From: DAOUFU01 sp034429275
GTDB taxonomy: Bacteria > Chloroflexota > Anaerolineae > Aggregatilineales > Aggregatilineaceae
Length of the DNA stretch: 42,092 nt
Direction: 5' to 3'
Assembly: GCA_034429275.1 (NCBI GenBank)
Contig: DAOUFU010000225.1
Coordinates: forward strand, 1-42,092
The notes under the pieces were generated by a model, which saw only the letters and a program-made list of their open reading frames with translations, was not told the origin of the DNA and did not search any database. Made by a program: the position numbers and the translations under genes. Of this stretch, positions 25,196 to 33,685 are shown piece by piece. Positions within the stretch are counted from its first letter, which is position 1. Each line of letters opens with the position of its first letter.

Positions 25196-26623
25196 ATGGA
25201 TTTGCAACGTTTGATAAACGCACTTGGCCGAAGAACCACCGGGGCAGTAGGGTTTCTTTTTGGCGGCTTGACCTTGCTGGCCGTCGTGGCGATCATCATC
25301 CTGGTTGATCTACGCGGCAACCTCAAGGATTACCTGGATGCCGGTGTGCTGACCGATTCGAGCGCGCTCACCAGCGTGGACCGGATCATTGTGATCGGCC
25401 TGATTGCTCTGGTCTTGATCTTCTGTACAGCAGCCTATTTTGGCTGGTTCATTTACGGTTTCAGCCGCCGCATGAGGCTCATCACCGCCACGTCCAGACG
25501 TATCAGCGAGGGCGACTTCAGCCAGCGCGTGCCGTTCGAAGGCGACGATGCGATCGGCGAGCTTTCCAGGGCGTTCAATTTGATGGCCGATTCGGTGCAG
25601 ATCATGATGGATGAGCGGGCATCGCTGCAATCCACCGTCTCGCGCTATGTGGCCTTCATCGAGCATGTCGCCAAAGGCAACCTGACCGCGCGCCTTCCGG
25701 TGAACGGCAGCCAGGGGCAAAGCGACGAGCTTCAGCGGTTGGCGGTGAACCTCAACGCGATGGTCGAGAGCCTGAGCGATACGGCCCGCCAGATTCGCCA
25801 TGTCTCATCGGGCGTGGCGGCTGCCGCTGCCGAAATCCTGGCGGCCACCACCCAGCAGAACGCCAGCTCCACCGAGCAGGATGCCGCCGTCACCCAGACG
25901 ATGGCGACCGCCGAAGAGGTGCGCACCACCGTTCAGCAGACGGCCAATCGCGCCCAGGCGGTCGCCGATGCCTCGCAGCAGTCGCTGGCCGTCTCGCGCG
26001 CCGGGCAGATGGCGGTGGTCGATTCGGTCAATGGGATGCAGCAGCTACGCGAGCGGGTTGAGAGCATCGCCGAGAATATCCTGATGCTCTCTGAGCGCAC
26101 CCAGCAGATCGGCGAGATCATCGGCACGGTGAACGACATCGCCGATCAATCGAAGATGCTGGCGTTGAATGCCAGCATTGAGGCGGCGCGCGCAGGCGAA
26201 GAGGGTAAGGGCTTCGCCGTGGTGGCGATGGAAGTCCGGCAGTTGGCCGAGCAGTCGCGCGCGGCCACGGCGCGCGTGCGCGACATTCTGAACGAGATTC
26301 AGCAGGCGACCAACACGGCGGTGATGGTCACCGAAGAGGGCAGTAAGGGGGCGGACAGCGGCGTGGCCCTGGTCGAGCGGGCGGGCGAAGCGATCCGCAA
26401 CCTGACGAGCATCATCGAGGAAGCGGCTCAATCTGCTGCGCAGATTGCCGCCAGCACGCAGCAGCAGACCAACGGGATGGAGCAACTGACCAGCGCGATG
26501 GCGGCGATCCAGCAAGCCACCGCGCAAACCGTCAAGAGCACGCGCCAGGCCGAAGAAAGCGCGCGGCAGTTGGACGAACTGGCCCGGCAGATGGAACACG
26601 CGGTCGCCCGCTACCGGTTATAG
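25196..26623 (+). CDS. Membrane methyl-accepting chemotaxis protein without a sizeable sensor domain
   Basis: 475 residues. Two membrane segments (about 16-38 and 63-88) enclose only about 25 outer residues, so no normal ligand-binding domain is present. A HAMP domain follows (about 89-140), then a second HAMP-like unit (about 145-195, VAKGNLTARLPVNGSQGQSDEL). The MCP signalling coiled coil has its tip at DQSKMLALNASIEAARAGEEG. Such receptors may sense membrane state, partner proteins or intracellular signals through the HAMP units. No CheR-docking pentapeptide ends the chain. The ATG is preceded by GAGGAG. It is 18 bases upstream of cheA and clearly part of the operon. Confidence 0.92.
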   Translation: MDLQRLINALGRRTTGAVGFLFGGLTLLAVVAIIILVDLRGNLKDYLDAGVLTDSSALTSVDRIIVIGLIALVLIFCTAAYFGWFIYGFSRRMRLITATSRRISEGDFSQRVPFEGDDAIGELSRAFNLMADSVQIMMDERASLQSTVSRYVAFIEHVAKGNLTARLPVNGSQGQSDELQRLAVNLNAMVESLSDTARQIRHVSSGVAAAAAEILAATTQQNASSTEQDAAVTQTMATAEEVRTTVQQTANRAQAVADASQQSLAVSRAGQMAVVDSVNGMQQLRERVESIAENILMLSERTQQIGEIIGTVNDIADQSKMLALNASIEAARAGEEGKGFAVVAMEVRQLAEQSRAATARVRDILNEIQQATNTAVMVTEEGSKGADSGVALVERAGEAIRNLTSIIEEAAQSAAQIAASTQQQTNGMEQLTSAMAAIQQATAQTVKSTRQAEESARQLDELARQMEHAVARYRL

Positions 26624-26641
26624 CCGTCAGGATAGGCAGCC

Positions 26642-29053
26642 ATGGCCAATTCAATGGATGATTTGCAGCGCCAATTGCTTCAGACCTTCCAGGTCGAAGC
26701 ACAGGAACACCTGCAGAAGCTCAATGAGACGCTGCTTCAGCTCGAACGCCAGCCCGATGACAGCGTGCGGCAAACCCTGCTGCAGGAAGTCTTCCGCACG
26801 GCGCACAGCCTGAAGGGGGCGGCGCGCGCCGTCAGCCTGACGGATATCGAGAACCTGGCGCATATTATGGAGAGCGTGCTCCAGCAGGCGCGCGATGCAA
26901 AGCTTGAACTCAAGCCGGAGTTGTGCGACGCGCTCTACGATGCCCTGGATGCCATCCAGCAGATTCTGAGCGGCGAGAGTGTGGATACCAGCGCCATCAG
27001 CGCCCGGCTGAGCGCTGCGGCTGCCGGTGAACCGCTTGCGCGGGCGGTGCCGCCGCAGACCGCGCAGTCCGCGCCCGGCGAGCAGGCTCCCTCCGCCGAA
27101 GAGGTCCCTTCCGCCGAAGGGGTTCCTTTGCCGGAGGCGGCCAAAAAGACGACGGCGCGAAAGGCGGCGGCCAAGAAGACGGCGCCCAAGCAGGATGCAC
27201 CCGCTCAGCCCGAACTGCCGCCCTCAACCCCGTCGCTGCCGCCCAGGCCCACTCAGCCCGAACCTGCCTCTGCTGAGGCCTCGCTGGTGCCGGGGGAAGA
27301 GACCATTCGCGTGGCCGTGAGCAAGCTCGACGACCTGATGGCCCAGGCGGGCGAGCTGATTATGGCGGAGATCAGCGCCGGGCAGCACCTGGCTGATGTG
27401 CGCGCCTTGCGCGACCGGGTGAGCCGCTGGCCGAAGCTGTGGCGCGAGATCAAGCCGCTGCTTTCGCGCTTGCAAGGGGATGCAGGCCGCCGCCTGGCCG
27501 AACTGCTGCTGCGTCACCAGGAATTTATGCAGGCATTGACCCGCGACATCAACGCCCTGGAGCAAACCATCAGCCGCGATACGCTGAACCTGAGCATGAG
27601 CATGACCCGCCTGCAGGACGAAGTGCGGCGGGTGCGCCTGGTGCCCATCCAGACTCTCGCCCCGGTGTTGCAGCGCGCCGTGCGCGATGCCGCCCGCAGC
27701 GAAAATAAGCTCGTTGCCTTCACCCTGAATGGGGGCGATGTGGAGCTGGACAAAAAAGTGCTGGAAACTCTCAAGGACCCGCTGCTGCACCTGCTGCGCA
27801 ACGCGATCATTCACGGCATCGAGCGCCCGGAAGTACGCAAGGCTGCCGGTAAGCGCGGCGAAGGCCAGGTGGGGCTGACCGTCCGCCAGCAGGGCAGCGA
27901 GGTGCACATCTCGGTCTTCGATGATGGGCGCGGCTTCGATATCGAGGCGCTGCGCCGGACGAGTGCCGAACGCGGCGGGACCGTCTTCGACGACGACGCG
28001 GACCCGGACGATATTATCATGGCGGTGGCCTTCCAGCCGGGCATGACCACCATGCACCATGTGACCGAACTGGCCGGGCGCGGCGTGGGGCTGGATGTGG
28101 TGCGCCAGAGCATTGTAGACCTGCGGGGCCGGATCAGGATTGAGAACAAACCGGGCGAGGGCGCGACCATTCACCTGGTGGTGCCCGTATCGCTGACGAT
28201 GAGCCGGGGCCTGCTGGTGCAGGTGGGCAGCGAGCGATATGCCCTGCCGCTGATCTCGGTGGAGCGCATTGTCGAGGCGCGCGAGAGCTTCACCATCGGC
28301 GGGCAGGCGGCGCTCCAGGTGGGCGACAAGCCGCTGCCGTTGGTCGCGCTCTCGGCCCTGCTCGAACGTCCGCGCACCGAGATCAAAAACGGTAAGCGCC
28401 CGCTGGCGGTGATCCTCAGCGTGGCCGAGCAGCGGCTGGCCGTGCAGGTGGATGACGTGCTGACCGAGCAGGAACTGGCCGTCAAGCCGCTGGGCAGCCC
28501 GCTGCTGCATGTGCGCAATGTCGAAGGCGCGGCGCTGCTGGCCACCGGCGAGCCGATTGTAGTGTTGAATGCCGCCGAACTGCTGACCTCGGTACGCGGC
28601 GCGCCGGTCTTCAAACAGGCCGCCGTCAGCCGCGCCCAGACCGAGCAAGCCAAACCGCGCACACATATCCTGGTGGTTGACGACTCGATCACCACGCGCA
28701 CGCTGGAAAAGAACATTCTCGAAGCTGCCGGTTACCGGGTGACTACCGCCGTTGACGGCCAGCAGGCGCTTGATAAACTCAACAGCGACACCGAGCGCAG
28801 CATCGAGCTGGTCGTGATGGATGTGCAGATGCCGCACCTGGACGGCTTCTCGGTGACAGAGCAGCTTCGCCAGAGCGACGAGTTCAGTTCGCTTCCGATT
28901 GTCCTGGTGACCTCGCTGGAAAGCCGCGAAGACCGCGAGCGCGGCATGACGGCAGGGGCCGATGCCTATATCGTCAAGCGCGGGTTTGACCAGGCCGAAC
29001 TGCTGGCCGCGATCGAGCGGCTGCTGGCCAAAGAGCAAATGGCCGATGGATAA
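26642..29053 (+). CDS. cheA: Hybrid chemotaxis histidine kinase CheA with C-terminal receiver
   Basis: 803 residues. An Hpt domain (about 8-115) carries the phosphorylated His in FRTAHSLKGAAR (H55). An Ala/Pro/Lys-rich linker (about 130-220) follows. Then come the dimerisation and HATPase regions (LLHLLRNAIIHGIE N-box, FDDGRGFD, GRGVGLDVV; about 330-520), a CheW-like domain (about 525-655), and a receiver domain (about 673-800; ILVVDDSITTRTL, D727 in VMDVQMP). No CheY-binding P2 domain is evident. A fused receiver is typical of alternative chemosensory kinases and may act as a phosphate sink. Overlaps cheB by 8 bases. Confidence 0.95.
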   Translation: MANSMDDLQRQLLQTFQVEAQEHLQKLNETLLQLERQPDDSVRQTLLQEVFRTAHSLKGAARAVSLTDIENLAHIMESVLQQARDAKLELKPELCDALYDALDAIQQILSGESVDTSAISARLSAAAAGEPLARAVPPQTAQSAPGEQAPSAEEVPSAEGVPLPEAAKKTTARKAAAKKTAPKQDAPAQPELPPSTPSLPPRPTQPEPASAEASLVPGEETIRVAVSKLDDLMAQAGELIMAEISAGQHLADVRALRDRVSRWPKLWREIKPLLSRLQGDAGRRLAELLLRHQEFMQALTRDINALEQTISRDTLNLSMSMTRLQDEVRRVRLVPIQTLAPVLQRAVRDAARSENKLVAFTLNGGDVELDKKVLETLKDPLLHLLRNAIIHGIERPEVRKAAGKRGEGQVGLTVRQQGSEVHISVFDDGRGFDIEALRRTSAERGGTVFDDDADPDDIIMAVAFQPGMTTMHHVTELAGRGVGLDVVRQSIVDLRGRIRIENKPGEGATIHLVVPVSLTMSRGLLVQVGSERYALPLISVERIVEARESFTIGGQAALQVGDKPLPLVALSALLERPRTEIKNGKRPLAVILSVAEQRLAVQVDDVLTEQELAVKPLGSPLLHVRNVEGAALLATGEPIVVLNAAELLTSVRGAPVFKQAAVSRAQTEQAKPRTHILVVDDSITTRTLEKNILEAAGYRVTTAVDGQQALDKLNSDTERSIELVVMDVQMPHLDGFSVTEQLRQSDEFSSLPIVLVTSLESREDRERGMTAGADAYIVKRGFDQAELLAAIERLLAKEQMADG

Positions 29054-30155
29054 AAAACTGAACGTGCTGGTGGTGGATGACTCGGCTTCGGTGCGCGAAC
29101 TGCTGACGCACATCGTCAACAGCGCGCCCGATATGCACGCGGTCGGGCTGGCGAAAGACGGCCTCGAAGCCGTCCAGATGACGCAGAGCCTGCATCCGGA
29201 TGTCATCCTGATGGACCTGATCATGCCGCGCATGGATGGCCTGGAAGCCACCCGCGAGATCATGCACCAGGTTCCCACGCCGATTGTGCTGGTCACCGCC
29301 AGCCTGAGCCTGCACGAGACCAACATTGCCTTCCGGGCGATGAGCCTGGGGGCGCTGGCGGTTCAGCGGAAGCCGGTGGGGCCGGGCAATGCACAGTTCG
29401 CCGCCGAGGCGGCCCAGTTGGTGAACAAGCTGCGCCTGATGGCCGGGGTGCAGGTGATCCGTCACCGCAAAGATCGGAGCGCGTCAGGTCCTTCGCCGGT
29501 GGGCACGCGCCTGGCCGAGCAGACTGGCGCCCCTCAGCAGGCATCACCGCGCCCGGTCGAGCCACTACGCCCCAGCGCGCCGCCGGAGATCATCGGCATT
29601 GTATCTTCGACGGGCGGCCCGGCGGCCCTGGTCAGTATCATCCAGCAGTTGCCGCCGGATTTCGCCGTGCCGGTGGTGATCGTGCAGCACATCTCGTCTG
29701 ACTTTATCGAGTCGCTGCGGGGATGGCTGGCCCGCTCAACGACGCTGCCGGTTGAACTGGCCCTGGACGGACTCCAGCCGCGCCCAGGGGTCATCTATCT
29801 CGCGCCGGGTGGCAGGCACCTGCGCCTGAGCCGCGCGCACCGGTTCGAGCATGTGGACGAGCCGAGCGACACGTACCACATCCCCTCCGGCGACCCGCTG
29901 CTGGAGTCGATCGGGCTGGCCTATGGCAAGCGGGCGATCGGGGTGATTCTCACCGGCATCGGGGAAGACGGCGCGCGCGGCATGAAGGTGATGGCGGATG
30001 CCGGGGCGTTCACCATCGCCCAGGACGAGGCAACGTCCGCCGTCTACGGGATGCCCAAGGCCGCCTATGCGATGGGGGCGGTGCGCCAGGTGCTGCCGCT
30101 GCCGGAAATTGGCCCGGCGCTGGCGCGACTTGCCGTACCCAACCAAAGCACGTAG
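29046..30155 (+). CDS. cheB: Chemoreceptor methylesterase/deamidase CheB
   Basis: 369 residues. A receiver (VLVVDDSASVRELL; phosphoacceptor D57 in ILMDLIMPRMDG) is joined by a linker (about 130-180) to the methylesterase domain. Its triad is visible: S188 in VSSTGGPAAL, His in VIVQHISSDF and Asp in LTGIGEDGARGM. CheB removes methyl groups added by CheR and gives adaptation. With CheR present the system should adapt. The ATG at 29046 lies inside the cheA end (8-base overlap), indicating coupling. An in-frame extension to 28962 lies wholly within cheA and is not used. Confidence 0.95.
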   Translation: MDKKLNVLVVDDSASVRELLTHIVNSAPDMHAVGLAKDGLEAVQMTQSLHPDVILMDLIMPRMDGLEATREIMHQVPTPIVLVTASLSLHETNIAFRAMSLGALAVQRKPVGPGNAQFAAEAAQLVNKLRLMAGVQVIRHRKDRSASGPSPVGTRLAEQTGAPQQASPRPVEPLRPSAPPEIIGIVSSTGGPAALVSIIQQLPPDFAVPVVIVQHISSDFIESLRGWLARSTTLPVELALDGLQPRPGVIYLAPGGRHLRLSRAHRFEHVDEPSDTYHIPSGDPLLESIGLAYGKRAIGVILTGIGEDGARGMKVMADAGAFTIAQDEATSAVYGMPKAAYAMGAVRQVLPLPEIGPALARLAVPNQST

Positions 30156-30223
30156 AAAAAATGGTGTTATGCTAGAAAGTGATGACCCGGTGAAGGATGC
30201 CGGGCCGGGGCAGGAAGAACACG

Positions 30224-30688
30224 ATGAGCGAACTGCGTGGGGTTTATCTGCGGTGCCGGGTGGGGCGCGAGTGGTATGCTATCTCAGTGGATAACGTGCT
30301 GCGCGTGCTGCACATGGTCGCACTGACCGAACTGCCCAATGTCGGCCCGGACGTGTTGGGGTTGCTGGCCCTGCCCAACCGGGTGGCCCCGGTCATCGAC
30401 CTGCGGCGGCGGTTTGGGGTGACTGAGGCCCCGCTGCGGCTCGAAACGCCCATCGTGGTGCTTGAATCTGAGCATGGCACGGTGGGGGTGGTGGTGGACG
30501 AGGCGGATGACATCGAACCCATCGCGGCGTCGGAAATCGAGCCGTTTGTCGATGGCATGTCGCCCTATATCATTGGGATTGCCCGCCACGACGAGCGGTT
30601 GTTGCTCGTGCTGGATGCGTCACGGCTGAGCGCGGATGTGCGCGCAGCCGGTCGGAATGGCTATGAACACGCAGCGGCGCACACCTAG
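30224..30688 (+). CDS. cheW: Second CheW-like coupling protein
   Basis: 154 residues, a nearly bare CheW domain: GVYLRCRVGREWYAISVDNVLRVL, then LGLLALPNRVAPVIDLRRRFG and VGVVVDEADDIEPI. It differs from the first CheW (24611) and may couple the other receptor. I chose the ATG at 30224 with AGGAAG 6 bases upstream; an in-frame ATG at 30197 adds 9 residues. It follows cheB by 68 bases, so a separate promoter is possible but not seen. Confidence 0.88.
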   Translation: MSELRGVYLRCRVGREWYAISVDNVLRVLHMVALTELPNVGPDVLGLLALPNRVAPVIDLRRRFGVTEAPLRLETPIVVLESEHGTVGVVVDEADDIEPIAASEIEPFVDGMSPYIIGIARHDERLLLVLDASRLSADVRAAGRNGYEHAAAHT

Positions 30689-30760
30689 CCGCCCCCGGTG
30701 GGGCGTGCTGCGCCGTCACAGCGTGACGCTGTAGCGTAAGGAAATACGGAAAGAGGTGGA

Positions 30761-31141
30761 ATGATGCCGACACCCGTTCTGCTGGTCGAAGACAGCCGAA
30801 CCCAGGCGACCCAAATCAAGATGGTGCTGGAGAACGCGGGCGATATCGATGTCCATGTGGCCTATACGGGAGTAGATGGGCTGCGCCTGGCCCAGGAAGT
30901 GGACCCGGCCCTGATCATCCTGGATGTGGTGCTGCCGGATATGGATGGTTTCCAGGTCTGCCGGCGGCTCAAGCGCGACCCCGCGACGATGGCGATCCCG
31001 GTCGTGATGCTGACCGAGAAAAGCAGCGCCAACGCCACGGCTTCGGGCTTGCAAGCCGGGGCGGATGACTATATCCCGAAGGACATCTTTGCGTCGGAGC
31101 ACCTGATCGACACACTGCGCGAGTTGGGCGTATTGTCGTAA
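30761..31141 (+). CDS. Stand-alone response regulator receiver (CheY/PilH-like)
   Basis: 126 residues, a single receiver domain with all key residues: acidic pocket LLVEDSRTQ, phosphoacceptor Asp in LIILDVVLPDMDG, Thr in VVMLTEKSS and the GADDYIPKD segment with the conserved Lys. No output domain. It is the obvious phosphate target of CheA and may bind an effector outside the window. The VEDS..Q pattern resembles PilG/PilH-type rather than flagellar CheY receivers. The start may be the ATG at 30761 or the one at 30764; AGAGGTGGA directly precedes the first and suits the second slightly better. A small palindrome (30719-30731) lies upstream. Confidence 0.9.
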   Translation: MMPTPVLLVEDSRTQATQIKMVLENAGDIDVHVAYTGVDGLRLAQEVDPALIILDVVLPDMDGFQVCRRLKRDPATMAIPVVMLTEKSSANATASGLQAGADDYIPKDIFASEHLIDTLRELGVLS

Positions 31142-31159
31142 CCATAAAGCGGGGACCCT

Positions 31160-31552
31160 ATGGACGATGCAGGATATGCCGTGATTCCGCCGATCATATC
31201 GGTGAAGGTGCAGGATAATGTCGATGTGATGATCACGCGGGACACGGCGCGCCGCGTCTCCTCGATGCTGGGCTTCATGCCGGCCTACCAGGCCAAGCTG
31301 GCCAGTGCGGCGGCGGTGCTGGCCGAGCTGGTGCTGCACACCCGCCCCCTGCACGAACTGAACTTCAACGGTGTGCGGCACGGTGATCGCGTCGGCGTGC
31401 AGGTCTCGATGGTGGTGCCCTGGCTGGTCGATGTGGTGGCCGCCCGGGTGCAGATGGCGCTGCGGCTCAAGCTGGGCAGCCTGGTGGATGAGATCGTGTT
31501 TATGCAGGGGGAAACAGCCATCATTTCGCTGACGTTGTGGCAGCCCGAATAG
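31160..31552 (+). CDS. Degenerate RsbT/HATPase-like small protein
   Basis: 130 residues. The N-terminal half resembles RsbT-type anti-sigma/switch kinases: IISVKVQDNVDVMITRDTAR, then SMLGFMPAYQAKLASAAAVLAELV, matching the pattern of an initial strand, a D.....AR helix, GF and the helix that normally carries the ATP-binding N-box (SELARN). Here the Asn is replaced (AELVLH), and I see no clear G-box (DxGxG). ATP binding is therefore doubtful and a binding-only role more likely. It lies 18 bases after the receiver gene, with GGGG 6 bases before the ATG. This family assignment is by eye and needs a profile search; the place in the operon is firm. Confidence 0.55.
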   Translation: MDDAGYAVIPPIISVKVQDNVDVMITRDTARRVSSMLGFMPAYQAKLASAAAVLAELVLHTRPLHELNFNGVRHGDRVGVQVSMVVPWLVDVVAARVQMALRLKLGSLVDEIVFMQGETAIISLTLWQPE

Positions 31553-31637
31553 CCGGGAGGACGGGCTGCGTGGGTGCGGTGGGAGAATTCGAAATGGGGT
31601 GACGATGAACGTGATGCTCGATGGGGTAAGGGGTACT

Positions 31638-32525
31638 ATGTCTCCGCCAGAAAAAGAAAAGACCAGGGACACAATTCTAATCGTCGGCCAGGATGGAGAT
31701 GTGTGTGACCGCCTGGTGGACCTGCTGGAAAACGTCGGGGAATACCGGACGGTCAAAACGTCCAGTTTTGAGGAAGGACTGGCGGCGATTCTGCTTCAGC
31801 CCTTCTCCCTGGTGATTATCCAGATTCAGCTGCCCGACCTCAGCGGGATCGACCTGCTGACGGCGGTCAGTTCGCTGTGCCCGCAGCTGCCGGTGATTTT
31901 GATCGACGACAATCTCTCGGCCAAGTCTGCGGTTGCGGCGTTTCGGTTGGGCGCGATCGATTATCTCACCCAGCCGATCAACTACGACTTTCTGCTGATG
32001 CGTGTGGACTGGGAGCTGAAGCTCAAGCGCTCGCAGCCGGCGCCGGCGCCGGTGCCGGTTGAGACGCTCAAGCCCTACAGCCCGCAGGAACGCGAGCGCC
32101 GGCTCAACCCGGAGACACGCTCGGCGGCCCTGACGGTCAAACGGTCGCAGTTCCTGCGCATCGGGGCCGAGCTTCAGGCGCTGCAAACGCGCGTCCAGGC
32201 GCGGTTCGTCGGGCTGGTGGACGCCGACGAGAACCTGATCGGCGCGGCAGGCACGCTCGAAGAAATGAACCTGATGCTGTTCCGCAAGGCGCTGACGGTC
32301 GATCAAAACCCGTCGGAGGACCTGCTGAACATGCTGGGCGAGACCGCCTTCCACTCGACCTTTTTTGAGGGCAATCACAACAGCGTCTATGTGACGCAGT
32401 TCGGCCAGCCTCACCTGGTCAGCCTGGTGGTGATCTGCCCGGTGGATGTCAAGCCGGGCGTGGCCTGGTTCTACAGCAAGCAGGTCGCCAGCAACATCGA
32501 CCAGATTCTGCGCACCGAAGAATAA
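31638..32525 (+). CDS. Pseudo-receiver fused to an MglB-like Roadblock/LC7 domain
   Basis: 295 residues. Residues about 10-130 keep the receiver fold pattern, but the phosphorylation site is lost: the acidic pocket reads LIVGQDGD, the phosphoacceptor position is Q62 (VIIQIQLPDLSG), and the conserved Lys is Gln (LTQPI). After a Pro-rich linker, residues about 170-290 resemble Roadblock/LC7 proteins of the MglB type: GLVDADENLIGAAG, MLGETAFHSTFFEG, NSVYVTQFG, LVSLVVICP. MglB is a GTPase-activating partner of MglA, which sets cell polarity. The fusion suggests an unphosphorylated docking module for such an output. I prefer the ATG at 31638 (AAGGGG 6 bases upstream); ATGs at 31605 and 31614 are possible. 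Last gene of the cluster. Confidence 0.75.
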   Translation: MSPPEKEKTRDTILIVGQDGDVCDRLVDLLENVGEYRTVKTSSFEEGLAAILLQPFSLVIIQIQLPDLSGIDLLTAVSSLCPQLPVILIDDNLSAKSAVAAFRLGAIDYLTQPINYDFLLMRVDWELKLKRSQPAPAPVPVETLKPYSPQERERRLNPETRSAALTVKRSQFLRIGAELQALQTRVQARFVGLVDADENLIGAAGTLEEMNLMLFRKALTVDQNPSEDLLNMLGETAFHSTFFEGNHNSVYVTQFGQPHLVSLVVICPVDVKPGVAWFYSKQVASNIDQILRTEE

Positions 32526-32574
32526 CACGCTCAGGGTTGGCACAGCGCGCACTGTGCCCCGGCCCCTGAGCGTG
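32526..32574. terminator. Long nested hairpin ending the chemosensory cluster
   Basis: An outer perfect 11-bp stem (CACGCTCAGGG with CCCTGAGCGTG) encloses an inner perfect 7-bp stem (GGCACAG with CTGTGCC, six-base loop). It starts right after the stop codon at 32525 and lies between convergent genes, so it probably terminates both. No strong T-tract follows. Confidence 0.65.
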
Positions 32575-32605
32575 TCCCCTGTGCTACCCGGCGCTGGCAG
32601 GCGGG

Positions 32606-33685
32606 TTAGTCCGCCAGCAGCCCGCCGATGTAGTAGATGACGCCGTTGCTCAGCCGCACGTCGTCGTAGATCGAGATTTCCCCGTTGATCTTCCACCAGT
32701 CGTCTTCTGGGAAGCTGAATGCCAGGGTGCTGCCGTTCAGCGCGGTGAGCGATTCCGTTCCCCACAGCGCCATCGGCGGATAGTATCCGGCAACGATATG
32801 GCCGCGCAGGGTCTCCGCCAGCGCCGCCGGGTCAGTCAGCAGCGCCTCAAACGCGCCCATCGGCAGTTCCTCGAAGGTCCAATCGGAGGGCGCGAAGACG
32901 GTCAGCGGGCCTTCTGCCGAAAGTTCGCCTTCCAGCCCGGCAGCCGTGACCAGCGCATTCACCCGGCTGAGGTTCCCACCCTCTTCACTCATCACCGCCA
33001 GGTAGTCGGTGATGCTGAGCGTGCTGCGGGTGTGGAGCGCCATGAACATATCGGCCACCGAAGTGCCAGCCGCTACCGTCAGCGTCACGCCCTGCGGCAC
33101 ACTGACATAGCTCGATTGGAACAGCACCATGCTTTCAACTCCGGCCAGCGTGAATTTGGCCTCGAAGGTGCCTGCGGGCGCGTCGAAGGGGACCATCTGG
33201 GCATACTGCACGCCCGCGCTCACCAGTTCGCCGTTGACATAGCCATCGACTGCCGGCGCACCCTTCACCAGCGAGATGAACATCACCCGTTGGGCCTGCG
33301 GGTCCAGCCCGGCCATGATCTCGGTTTCGTCGAACAGCATCAGGGTCGGCGCTTCGTCGGTGTTCCAATCGCCCGTCGCTATCAAGACATAGCTGTGGCC
33401 GGCGGTCAGGTCGAATTGCTCAACTGTGCCACCTTCCGACTGCATTGACCGCACGGCCAGGGTATGCGTGCCTCCGTCAAGTGGTTGGTAGTCGCTGACA
33501 TGAGAGAAGGTCAGATTCCGCACAACCGGCTCGTCATCTGCGCCGACCTGTGCCCGCTGATAGAAAAAGTTCGCAAACCGAATCTGCGCGGCCTGGCCGC
33601 GGGCAGCTTCGTCTTGCGCGGCGGCTCCGCCCCAGGGGATCATGAGAAGCGCAGCGACCAGGCCCAACACCATCATTTTTCGCAT
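32606..33685 (-). CDS. Exported DUF4397 plus fasciclin (FAS1) domain protein
   Basis: 359 residues. A signal peptide (MRKMMVLGLVAALLMIPWGG, cleavage near AAAQ) is followed by a DUF4397-like region (about 35-230; IRFANFFYQRA, HTLAVRS, HSYVLIATGD). A C-terminal FAS1 domain (about 230-359) shows the H1 motif TVFAPSDWTFEELP and the H2-like end NGVIYYIGGLL. FAS1 domains mediate adhesion or matrix binding outside the cell. I chose the ATG at 33685; AAAGGA lies 12 bases upstream but directly abuts the ATG at 33697, making that start less likely. A much longer in-frame extension upstream runs into the divergent gene and is spurious. Confidence 0.88.
   Translation of the reverse strand: MRKMMVLGLVAALLMIPWGGAAAQDEAARGQAAQIRFANFFYQRAQVGADDEPVVRNLTFSHVSDYQPLDGGTHTLAVRSMQSEGGTVEQFDLTAGHSYVLIATGDWNTDEAPTLMLFDETEIMAGLDPQAQRVMFISLVKGAPAVDGYVNGELVSAGVQYAQMVPFDAPAGTFEAKFTLAGVESMVLFQSSYVSVPQGVTLTVAAGTSVADMFMALHTRSTLSITDYLAVMSEEGGNLSRVNALVTAAGLEGELSAEGPLTVFAPSDWTFEELPMGAFEALLTDPAALAETLRGHIVAGYYPPMALWGTESLTALNGSTLAFSFPEDDWWKINGEISIYDDVRLSNGVIYYIGGLLAD

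Noticed and set aside
27224..29326. 700-codon minus-strand frame over cheA
   Set aside because: The plus strand encodes complete CheA motifs in order; the antisense frame is His/Gln/Arg-rich without domains.
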